Positions 48,713 to 55,700 of a stretch of DNA of 64,000 bases are shown here, one piece after another. The stretch is taken from assembly GCA_964502145.1 (NCBI GenBank), contig CAZCVI010000015.1, positions 1 through 64,000 on the forward strand. The letters are read 5' to 3'. This DNA comes from CAZCVI01 sp964502145. Lineage in GTDB: Bacteria; Acidobacteriota; Aminicenantia; UBA2199. A program made the translations under genes and the position numbers. The notes under the pieces are model-generated. The model did no database searches and was not told where the DNA came from. It saw only the letters and a list, made by a program, of their open reading frames with translations. The stretch's first letter is position 1; the number at the start of each line of letters is the position of its first letter.

Positions 48713-50312
48713 TTCTACGATAGCTCCACAAAACCAGTGCGTTGCGGTCGATTTTGCCGTTGGGAGTTAAGGGTAAATGGTCCAATACTGTAAACTCAGC
48801 GGGAATCATATATTCGGGCAGATACTGTTTAAGAAAGGGCTTTAAATCCTTGATTTCCAACCCTTCATCGGCGGTTAGGAAAGCGGCAAGGGTGATGATG
48901 GTTTCGCTGGACTCCTTGACCAGTACGGCACAGTCGCGGATCAGAGGATGGGTGAGAAGAAGGGATTCGATTTCACCCAGTTCAATTCGTAAACCACGGA
49001 TTTTAACCTGGTGGTCGAGCCTTCCTAAATAGTCGATATTGCCATCGGGGAGCCACCGTGCCAAATCACCGGTTCTGTATATCTTGCCCATGATAGGAAT
49101 TAACGGGTGACTGGGAATAAACTTTTCAGCGGTTAATTCGGGGCGGTTCAGATACCCCATAGCTACGCCAACACCCGCAATACATAATTCACCCGGCTCA
49201 TTTATAGGACATAAAACACCGGCTTCATCCAAGATAAATATCTGAATATTATCTATAGGCTTGCCAATAGGAATTATTTCACAGGTGCCCTCATGGGGAC
49301 AATCAAAATAGGTGACATCCACGGTGGCTTCAGTGGGTCCATATAAATTAATCAACACGGTAGCATTTTGGTGGTGCAAAATGTCATTAAATCGTTTGAC
49401 ATGAACGGGCTTTAACGCCTCACCACTGGCAAATACCCGTTTTAAAGGGGACAGTCGCGGGATATCTGCGGCGGAATTGCGAATATAATCCAAGAACACG
49501 GAAAGCATGGAGGGCACAAAATGCATGGTGGTAATTTGATTCTTTTCCACCATTTCCACGATGGCCTGCGGGAATTTTTCCAATCCCGGCGGCATAAAAC
49601 ACACGGCAGCCCCGACCATCGACCACCAGAATAATTCCCAGACCGATACATCAAACACGATGGGCGTTTTTTGCATTATCCGGTCCTCTGGGGTCAAGGG
49701 GTACTTTTTTTGCATCCAGTGCAACCGGTTTATCAGTGCATGATGCTCAATGACCACCCCCTTGGGCAAACCAGTGGACCCGGAAGTGTAAATAACATAA
49801 ACAGGATCGTTAGGCTGGTTGATATAGACGGGATCAAAACAACTAAACTGGTAAATATCAGGGTCTTCCAGATTGAGAGTCTTTATTTCAGCCGTTATTT
49901 TCCCTAAAAATTTAGCTTGGGTGAGTAGCAATTTGGCCTGACTATCTTTTAACATCAATTGCATTCGTTTGCTTGGAGCTGCTGGATCAATAGGCAAATA
50001 AGCCCCCCCGGCTTTTAATATCCCGAAGATGCCCACGATCATTTCCAAGGAACGCTCCACCATAATTGCCACGATGATTCCAGGACCCACACCCATTGCT
50101 ATCAACCCATGGGCCAAACGGTTGGCTTTCTCATTTAATTGGCTGTAGGTGAGCGGTGCCGTTTTTCCCGGACCATAAGCGGCAATATTATCCGGTCTTT
50201 GCGCCGCCTGTTCCTGAAAGAGTTTATGAATCGTGGTATTGTTCGGATAGGGCGTTTCAGTGTGGTTGGATTCCTCTATTATATCTATTATATTTATTAA
50301 ATTTTTCGTCAT
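48675..50312 (-). CDS. stand-alone NRPS-type adenylation enzyme, serine-type specificity code
   Basis: Activates an amino acid as its adenylate and loads it on a carrier protein. ATG 50312 lies 13 bp after the dehydrogenase gene. Core motifs are visible: YVIYTSGSTGLPKG (A3), NLYGPTEA (A5), GELCIAGVGVAMGYLNRPE (A6), YRTGDLARW (A7), GRLDHQVKIRGLRIELGEIE (A8) and NGKIDRNAL with the catalytic Lys (A10). There is no condensation or carrier domain. The specificity residues read by alignment with known A domains are D, V, W, H, F, S, L, V, D, K, a serine code. The C-terminal 17 residues come from a REP-like hairpin. The setting points to seryl-ACP as the start of aminomalonyl-ACP synthesis. Confidence 0.85.
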   Translation of the reverse strand: MTKNLINIIDIIEESNHTETPYPNNTTIHKLFQEQAAQRPDNIAAYGPGKTAPLTYSQLNEKANRLAHGLIAMGVGPGIIVAIMVERSLEMIVGIFGILKAGGAYLPIDPAAPSKRMQLMLKDSQAKLLLTQAKFLGKITAEIKTLNLEDPDIYQFSCFDPVYINQPNDPVYVIYTSGSTGLPKGVVIEHHALINRLHWMQKKYPLTPEDRIMQKTPIVFDVSVWELFWWSMVGAAVCFMPPGLEKFPQAIVEMVEKNQITTMHFVPSMLSVFLDYIRNSAADIPRLSPLKRVFASGEALKPVHVKRFNDILHHQNATVLINLYGPTEATVDVTYFDCPHEGTCEIIPIGKPIDNIQIFILDEAGVLCPINEPGELCIAGVGVAMGYLNRPELTAEKFIPSHPLIPIMGKIYRTGDLARWLPDGNIDYLGRLDHQVKIRGLRIELGEIESLLLTHPLIRDCAVLVKESSETIITLAAFLTADEGLEIKDLKPFLKQYLPEYMIPAEFTVLDHLPLTPNGKIDRNALVLWSYRRSDILSLFCDRKK

Positions 50313-50325
50313 GCGTTGTATATTA

Positions 50326-51486
50326 TTATTTGGGGTTGGTTTGTTTCCGATATTTTTTATAGGCGCTTTTCCCCAGGACTCTTTGCAATACTTGGTTGGT
50401 GCCCTCGATGATTTCCATGACCTTGGCATTGCGGTAGAATCTGGCAGCCATGTTTTCTTCATAACATCCCGCCGCACCCATGATCTGGATGGTATTGGTG
50501 GCAGCACGTGACGCGGCACGGGAGGCGAAATATTTGGCAGTTAAAGCACGTTCCATCGCTTCAGGTACGCGTGCATCTTCAGCCAAACAGGCCATCATGC
50601 AAAAATGTCGGGCAGCCTCAACTTCCACACCCATGTCCGCTAACAAATGCTGAATCTGGCCATGTTCGGACAGTGCTTTCTCGGCGGCGCGCCGTTGCGA
50701 AACAAAAGTAGCGGCAGTTTCCAAGCAGGCCCGAATCAATCCGGTAGAAGACCAAGCGGTACTGATACGGCCATAATGCAAACCAAAGGGCGCCACGTAT
50801 TTGATAGCCAATCCCGGTTTCCCCACGACGTTTTCAGGTGCGATTTCTACGCCTTTGAATTCAATCTGGGAAAGATACACGCCGCGAAACCCTAACATGT
50901 CTTTTAAAGGGGTGATGGTAATGTTGGGAGAGTTTGATGGAATGATACACGCGATGGATTGGTCTTCCCATTTCCCGAAAACTAAAAAAACATCGGCAAT
51001 CCCGGAATAGGTGATCCATTTTTTAGTGCCCGTTAATAACCAGCCATCGCCATTGGGTGTAAACGTGGTTTCAATGGCCTGTAAATCGCTGCCTACCTTG
51101 GGTTCTGTCATGGCAAATGAAGCCACCCGTTCCCCAGTGGCCAATTTGGGTAACCAGTGGTTCTGTTGTTCTTTTGTGCCCCATTTGACCAGGGTTCCAG
51201 CTACCATGTTCTGCACCGTAAACAATCCGGTCAGGGAAGAACTGGCAGCACCAAACGCTTCGTTCAACAGTCCAAACGTAACGGCATCCCAACCGCCGCC
51301 ACCAAACTCTTTGGGAATAAAACCACCGGTAAAACCGGCCTGCCCGCATAAAGCGATGATATCGCGGGGCACACCCTGTTCTTGGTCCCATGCGGCTGCG
51401 GCAGGTTCGACGTGCTGGCGAACAAAAGAACAAAACTCATCGTAACGACTCTTTTGTGCCTCGGTTAATAAGGGATGATTACGCAC
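50326..51486 (-). CDS. acyl-CoA dehydrogenase acting on a carrier-bound substrate (FkbI/ZmaI-like)
   Basis: A flavin enzyme of about 386 aa. I prefer GTG 51486, preceded by GAGG and overlapping the end of the ACP gene by 8 bp; a TTG at 51516 is possible. It has the acyl-CoA dehydrogenase motifs VASFAMTEPKVGSDL and GWLLTGTKKWIT, the Arg-rich flavin-binding helix, and IIEGTNQVLQRVLG near the end, whose Glu is the likely catalytic base. Its setting between a carrier protein and an adenylation gene fits enzymes that oxidise carrier-bound acyl groups (FkbI, ZmaI, PltE) and not beta-oxidation. Predicted role: oxidation step from seryl-ACP to aminomalonyl-ACP, or desaturation of another aminoacyl-ACP. 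Confidence 0.85.
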   Translation of the reverse strand: MRNHPLLTEAQKSRYDEFCSFVRQHVEPAAAAWDQEQGVPRDIIALCGQAGFTGGFIPKEFGGGGWDAVTFGLLNEAFGAASSSLTGLFTVQNMVAGTLVKWGTKEQQNHWLPKLATGERVASFAMTEPKVGSDLQAIETTFTPNGDGWLLTGTKKWITYSGIADVFLVFGKWEDQSIACIIPSNSPNITITPLKDMLGFRGVYLSQIEFKGVEIAPENVVGKPGLAIKYVAPFGLHYGRISTAWSSTGLIRACLETAATFVSQRRAAEKALSEHGQIQHLLADMGVEVEAARHFCMMACLAEDARVPEAMERALTAKYFASRAASRAATNTIQIMGAAGCYEENMAARFYRNAKVMEIIEGTNQVLQRVLGKSAYKKYRKQTNPK

Positions 51487-51745
51487 CCTGGGCCTCACTC
51501 TTTTTACGCAATACAAAATTGCTGGTGGCGGTCACGCTGCTGAAATTTTCCATATCCAGGTCATCCATGGTGACTTTTATGGAAAATGTTTTTTCCAAGA
51601 ACGTCATCATTTCAATGGCAAACAGCGAATTGACGATACCGCTCTCAAAAATATTTTCATCATCGCCAATATCCGGCAAACTGACATTATCAAGAATGTA
51701 CTTACGAATAAGAAGATTGGGTGACGCGGTATTTTCAGAATTCAT
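51479..51745 (-). CDS. acyl carrier protein of the FkbJ/ZmaH type
   Basis: An 88-aa carrier protein. ATG 51745 follows GGAGG at ideal spacing; an upstream start is rejected. The phosphopantetheine Ser lies in IFESGIVNSLFAIEM, where the usual Asp-Ser-Leu is Asn-Ser-Leu. From memory, an N-S-(L/M)-F-A motif is typical of free-standing carrier proteins for methoxymalonyl, hydroxymalonyl and aminomalonyl extender units. It sits between the acyltransferase and the dehydrogenase, overlapping the latter. Confidence 0.88.
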   Translation of the reverse strand: MNSENTASPNLLIRKYILDNVSLPDIGDDENIFESGIVNSLFAIEMMTFLEKTFSIKVTMDDLDMENFSSVTATSNFVLRKKSEAQGA

Positions 51746-51759
51746 ATTTCCTCCATATC

Positions 51760-51810
51760 TATTCAACTATATATTCAACTATATATTCAACTATATATAT
51801 CAACTATATA
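51760..51810 (-). repeat. 12-bp AT-rich tandem repeat upstream of the ACP gene
   Basis: TATTCAACTATA at 51760, 51772 and 51784, followed by the related TATATCAACTATATA. It lies between the acyltransferase stop and the GGAGG of the ACP gene, filling nearly the whole spacer. Confidence 0.85.
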
Positions 51811-51813
51811 TAT

Positions 51814-53073
51814 TTAACTGATGTGTTCAGCAGGTTGAAAATTTGCAATTTTGCCTTTCAGAACCCGGTCAAATAAGCTTTCATGTTGCTGCACCGGGAT
51901 TTTTTTCCCCATCAATATCCCGCGCAACAGGTGCATGGCTTCCATTAAATCCTTTTCCGTGGCCGGGTTTTCTGTGGTGGTTTGGTTGGCTTTGAGTGTC
52001 GCATACATGGATTCGATCCGCCGGTAAGGTTTAATGACCAATTCATCATATTCGGTATTATCGAAGTTATAGTTCCGACTACCCGTGGCTACACCGAGGC
52101 AACGACCGATAGTCTGTACAAAATCCTCTTTGCCCAGTATGAAGCGTTCCTGAAAATTTTTAAAATCTTCCTGATTATCCATGGTGAAGGTTTGGATGTC
52201 AGTGGCGTTCTTTTTAATTAAGAATTTCAAAACATCTTTTGGCCCTATTTCAAGTGCCACCCTAACTCCTTGAGCCAGCACATAGTTTATAGAAGCCTGC
52301 CAGCGAATAGGGGAAACCAGTTGTTGGGCCAAGTTTTCCGTGACGCTCTCCACTCCCTCATAAGGTAGGGCATTCCGATTGGCTATGACCGGGCAGATAG
52401 GGGGCTGGTACTGGAAGGTCTTGAGCAACGATTTCATTTCCGTTGCGGCCTGGTGCATCAGTGGACTATGGAAGGGGCCGCTCATTTTTAATGGATAAAT
52501 AATCGCCCCCGCTTTTTCAAGCATCTTGGCGGCTTTCATGATGCTCTCGCCATTGCCTGAAATAGAGGATTGGGTAGGTGAATCATAGGCGGAAACAAAT
52601 ACTTCCTCGCCATCTTCTACCAATTTTTGACACATTTCCGCGACAAAAGCTGGGTCCAAGTTGATGACCCACATCATTGTTCCATTGCCGGTTTTGGAAA
52701 CATTCTTGATGATCAGGCCCCGTTGGTGGACCAATTGTAACGCATCTGCAAAACGTATCACTCCGGCAGCACACAGCGCCGAATATTCCCCCAGGCTGTG
52801 GCCCATACAAAAATGGGGCAACACGCCGACTTCCTCAAGATAGACCCGAAACATGGCCGTACTTAACGTTACCAGAACCGTCTGGGCGTTTTCCAGTTCG
52901 TTCAATTCATTTTTTTTGGTAGTATCCAGACACAGGTTCAAGATGTCTGTTTTTAATATGTCGCTGGCTTCGGAAAAGGCATCCTTCACCACTTGGTACT
53001 TGTCATGGAATTTTTGGGCCATACCCACGTATTGACTGCCGACACCGGGGAATACAAAAACAATCTTATTCAT
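51814..53073 (-). CDS. trans-acting FabD-like acyltransferase with C-terminal extension
   Basis: Transfers malonyl-type units between carrier proteins or from CoA. The start ATG 53073 gives the canonical MNKIVFVFPGVGSQ; ATG 53085 is possible. Core motifs are FPGVGSQYVGM, the nucleophile in GHSLGEYSAL (Ser near 91) and SGPFHSPLM (the HAFH-type specificity motif). The domain ends near residue 305 and about 115 further residues follow, with NYNFDNTEYDELVIKPYRRIE, which is not typical of FabD. As first gene of the acyltransferase-ACP-dehydrogenase-adenylation operon it may load the modified extender unit onto a megasynthase. A plain fatty-acid role is less likely since no fab genes are adjacent. 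Confidence 0.85.
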   Translation of the reverse strand: MNKIVFVFPGVGSQYVGMAQKFHDKYQVVKDAFSEASDILKTDILNLCLDTTKKNELNELENAQTVLVTLSTAMFRVYLEEVGVLPHFCMGHSLGEYSALCAAGVIRFADALQLVHQRGLIIKNVSKTGNGTMMWVINLDPAFVAEMCQKLVEDGEEVFVSAYDSPTQSSISGNGESIMKAAKMLEKAGAIIYPLKMSGPFHSPLMHQAATEMKSLLKTFQYQPPICPVIANRNALPYEGVESVTENLAQQLVSPIRWQASINYVLAQGVRVALEIGPKDVLKFLIKKNATDIQTFTMDNQEDFKNFQERFILGKEDFVQTIGRCLGVATGSRNYNFDNTEYDELVIKPYRRIESMYATLKANQTTTENPATEKDLMEAMHLLRGILMGKKIPVQQHESLFDRVLKGKIANFQPAEHIS

Positions 53074-53293
53074 ATTATACACCATTCATCAAGGGTTTTA
53101 TCGAAAATAAAAAAATTCAATGGAGATAAATTATATTGATAAAATATGATACACTATTTTTGTCTATAATTCAAACGCAAAAATTTTTCTTATGGCTTTA
53201 TTTCCTGTTTTAACAGAAATAACGTGAAATCGAAACAATTGTTAAACATTTTACTCATGATTTTCCGTATAAAGTCTATTATAATCTAGCGTG

Positions 53294-53311
53294 TTATAGA
53301 GGACTCTATAA
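53294..53311. promoter_or_regulatory. near-palindrome between divergent operons
   Basis: TTATAGAGGACTCTATAA is an 18-bp palindrome with a two-base centre, placed between the acyltransferase operon and the S46 peptidase gene. Candidate operator. Confidence 0.4.
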
Positions 53312-53316
53312 TATAT

Positions 53317-53352
53317 GAGATAATAAATGAGTTAATAAATAAGGCAATAAAA
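53317..53352 (+). repeat. 12-bp AT-rich tandem repeat
   Basis: GAGATAATAAAT, GAGTTAATAAAT and AAGGCAATAAAA in 12-bp steps, just before the structured leader of the S46 gene. The rest of the gap 53074-53293 is AT-rich without a clear promoter. Confidence 0.7.
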
Positions 53353-53360
53353 AATGAACA

Positions 53361-53413
53361 GCGGCATGTAGCGTCACATTCCGGGTGAAAACCTCGAAGG
53401 CGTTGCATGCTGG
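53361..53413 (+). ncRNA. structured 5' leader of the S46 peptidase mRNA
   Basis: Positions 53362-53373 pair with 53401-53412 in a continuous 12-bp stem (three G-U pairs), enclosing a second hairpin. There TTC and GGGT (53379-53386) pair with ACCT and GAA (53391-53398) around a GAAA tetraloop. The stem ends just before AAAAGGAG and ATG 53429. No known riboswitch class is matched. A tiny ORF (ATG at 53354, five codons) precedes it. Confidence 0.5.
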
Positions 53414-53428
53414 CAAAAGGAGACAAGG

Positions 53429-55582
53429 ATGTTGATATTTAAAAGAGTATGGTTAATTGTGGCCGTGGTATGTATGATGTTTTCCATCGGCATGGCCGAT
53501 GAGGGCATGTGGATGCCCCATCAGATGCAATCGTTAAACTTGGCAGCCCAAGGATTACAAATGGACCCTGCCAATCTATACAAGAAAGACGGAACAGGAT
53601 TGATGAGCGCGGTAGTGGGTCTGGGCGGCGGCACCGGTGAATTTGTGAGCGCTGACGGTTTGATTCTCACCAACCACCATGTGGCCTTTGGCGCCATTCA
53701 GAGAGCCTCGGATAAAGAACATGATTATATTACCGATGGATTTTTAGCCGACTCCCTGGCCGCAGAAATTCCCGCAGCCGGTTATATTGCCGATGTCTTG
53801 CTGGGATATGATGATGTTACGGCAGTGATCCAAAAACAACTCAAACCCAGTATGACTGCCGAGCAACGCTACAAGGCGTTCGAAGTCATTTCCAAACAGT
53901 TAATCAGTAAGGAAGAAAAAACCGGGACCGATATCCGTTGCGATGTGGAATCCATGTACAGCGGCAATCAATACTATTTATTTAAATATAAAAGGTTGCG
54001 CGATGTACGTCTGGTTTATGCTCCGCCCCAATCCATTGGAAATTATGGCGGTGAGACCGATAATTGGATGTGGCCCCGCCACACCTGCGATTTTTCTTAT
54101 ATTCGCGCTTATGTGTCCAAGGACAATAAGGGCGTCCAGTATAGCCCGGACAATGTGCCCTATAAACCCAAGGCCATCATGAAGATTTCTCTGGAAGGAC
54201 TCAAAGATGGGGATTTTACGTTTATCATGGGTTATCCCGGTAGCACCTCACGGTACTATACCGCAGCGGAAATGAAAGCCGAACTGGATAATATGAAAAA
54301 ACGCAACGATCAACTCAAAGATATCATTCGCTTCTTCGAGGAAGCGGGAAAAAATGACCGCGCTATTGAAATCAAATATGCGTCTCTAGTAAAAGGCTTA
54401 AATAACGGTCTTAAAAATCGCGAGGGAAAACTGGAAGGCATGTTAAAATTTGACATCCCCGCTAAAAAAACACTCTCGGAACAACAATTTATCCAGTGGA
54501 TAAATGAGCAACCGGAACGCCAGAAAAAATACGGCAATATCGTGGCAAAAATTGAACAATTCTTGCAGGATCAGGCCTCTTTTTATGAACGGAACCAACG
54601 TTTCGGCGGCATGATGGGCCGGGGCTCCGGTATGGCAATACTGGCACAGGCATACCTCATTTCCCGCGTGGTGACAGAGAGCCAAAAACCCGATTTGCAA
54701 CGGGAAGAAGGTTTTCAATTACGCGATATGCCCATGATTGAAATGGGCATTAAAATGGCCGAGAGGGGATATGATCTTGACGTGGATAAAGCCTATTTTA
54801 AATATTCCTTGAACAAACTATTAAAAGAAGATAAATCGCTGTACCCCAAGGCATTTTTACCAGCCCTTGAGAAAGGCGCCGAAGGTATTGATGCCTATGT
54901 AGACGGGCTCTATGCCAATACTATTCTAAAAGATACGGCCAAACGACTGGAACTACTCACCTTAAAACCTGCGGCCCTGGCGAAATTAAATGATCCCTTC
55001 ATTCAACTGGCCATGGAACTGGAAAAAGAGATGAAAATTTTACGGGAAAAAAGGAAGGTGGTAGACCAGGAACGGATGGATTTAAAGAAAGTGTTTTTGG
55101 CTGCCCAGTTGGAAATGACCGCAGGTAAAATCGCTCCGGATGCCAATGGGACGATCCGGTTTACCTATGGGCCGATTAAGGGATACTTTCCTAAAGATGC
55201 CGTTTTCTACAAACCCTTTACCACGTTAACCGGCGTAATGGAAAAAGAAACCGGTACGTATCCTTTCCTGGTGCCGGATAAACTGAAAGCCCTTTATAAA
55301 GCCCGTGATTTTGGTACCTATGTCGACAAGAACCTGGGCGATATCGCCACCTGTTTCCTGAACACCACCAATGTCACTGGTGGCAATTCCGGTTCAGCCG
55401 TTCTTAATGCCAAGGGCGAACAAGTGGGCATTATCTTTGATATGACCTATGAAAGCGTCATTGGTGATTATTATATTATCCCCGAACTGCAACGCTCCAT
55501 CAGCGTGGATATCCGTTATGTACTGTTTATAACCGATAAATTTTCCGGTGCAGAACGGCTGTTAAAAGAGATGGGACTCTAA
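53429..55582 (+). CDS. S46-family dipeptidyl-peptidase (Dpp7/Dpp11-like)
   Basis: Releases dipeptides from peptide N-termini, probably in the periplasm. ATG 53429 follows AAAGGAG. After a signal peptide (about 1-23), the product has the S46 features GMWMPHQM, the catalytic His in LTNHHVAFGAIQ (near 84) and a large helical insert (about 260-560). The nucleophile lies in NVTGGNSGSAVLNAKGEQVG (Ser near 653). The 717-aa length is normal. S46 enzymes are exclusive to bacteria and typical of amino-acid-fermenting groups. The residue that sets P1 specificity (Gly or Arg near 670) cannot be judged without alignment. Monocistronic, with a structured leader and a terminator hairpin. Confidence 0.93.
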   Translation: MLIFKRVWLIVAVVCMMFSIGMADEGMWMPHQMQSLNLAAQGLQMDPANLYKKDGTGLMSAVVGLGGGTGEFVSADGLILTNHHVAFGAIQRASDKEHDYITDGFLADSLAAEIPAAGYIADVLLGYDDVTAVIQKQLKPSMTAEQRYKAFEVISKQLISKEEKTGTDIRCDVESMYSGNQYYLFKYKRLRDVRLVYAPPQSIGNYGGETDNWMWPRHTCDFSYIRAYVSKDNKGVQYSPDNVPYKPKAIMKISLEGLKDGDFTFIMGYPGSTSRYYTAAEMKAELDNMKKRNDQLKDIIRFFEEAGKNDRAIEIKYASLVKGLNNGLKNREGKLEGMLKFDIPAKKTLSEQQFIQWINEQPERQKKYGNIVAKIEQFLQDQASFYERNQRFGGMMGRGSGMAILAQAYLISRVVTESQKPDLQREEGFQLRDMPMIEMGIKMAERGYDLDVDKAYFKYSLNKLLKEDKSLYPKAFLPALEKGAEGIDAYVDGLYANTILKDTAKRLELLTLKPAALAKLNDPFIQLAMELEKEMKILREKRKVVDQERMDLKKVFLAAQLEMTAGKIAPDANGTIRFTYGPIKGYFPKDAVFYKPFTTLTGVMEKETGTYPFLVPDKLKALYKARDFGTYVDKNLGDIATCFLNTTNVTGGNSGSAVLNAKGEQVGIIFDMTYESVIGDYYIIPELQRSISVDIRYVLFITDKFSGAERLLKEMGL

Positions 55583-55619
55583 AAAAAGAAGCTAGGATGT
55601 TATGAAGTTAGGCAGTTAA

Positions 55620-55664
55620 GAAAGAGAGAGTGAAGCTATTGTGCTTGTTTCACTCTCTTCTTTC
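55620..55664 (+). terminator. stem-loop after the S46 gene
   Basis: GAAAGAGAGAGTGAA (55620-55634) pairs with TTCACTCTCTTCTTTC (55649-55664) with one bulge. It lies 38 bp after the stop and is preceded by 8-bp GAAGTTAG-type repeats like those near 4430. Confidence 0.7.
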
Positions 55665-55700
55665 TGACCACCTCTGCGGACTAACCCTAGGCGGAGATAC

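Noticed and set aside
53074..53079. TATAAT as a promoter for the acyltransferase gene
   Set aside because: It abuts the ATG with no room for a start site and has no -35 match; probably chance within AT-rich sequence.
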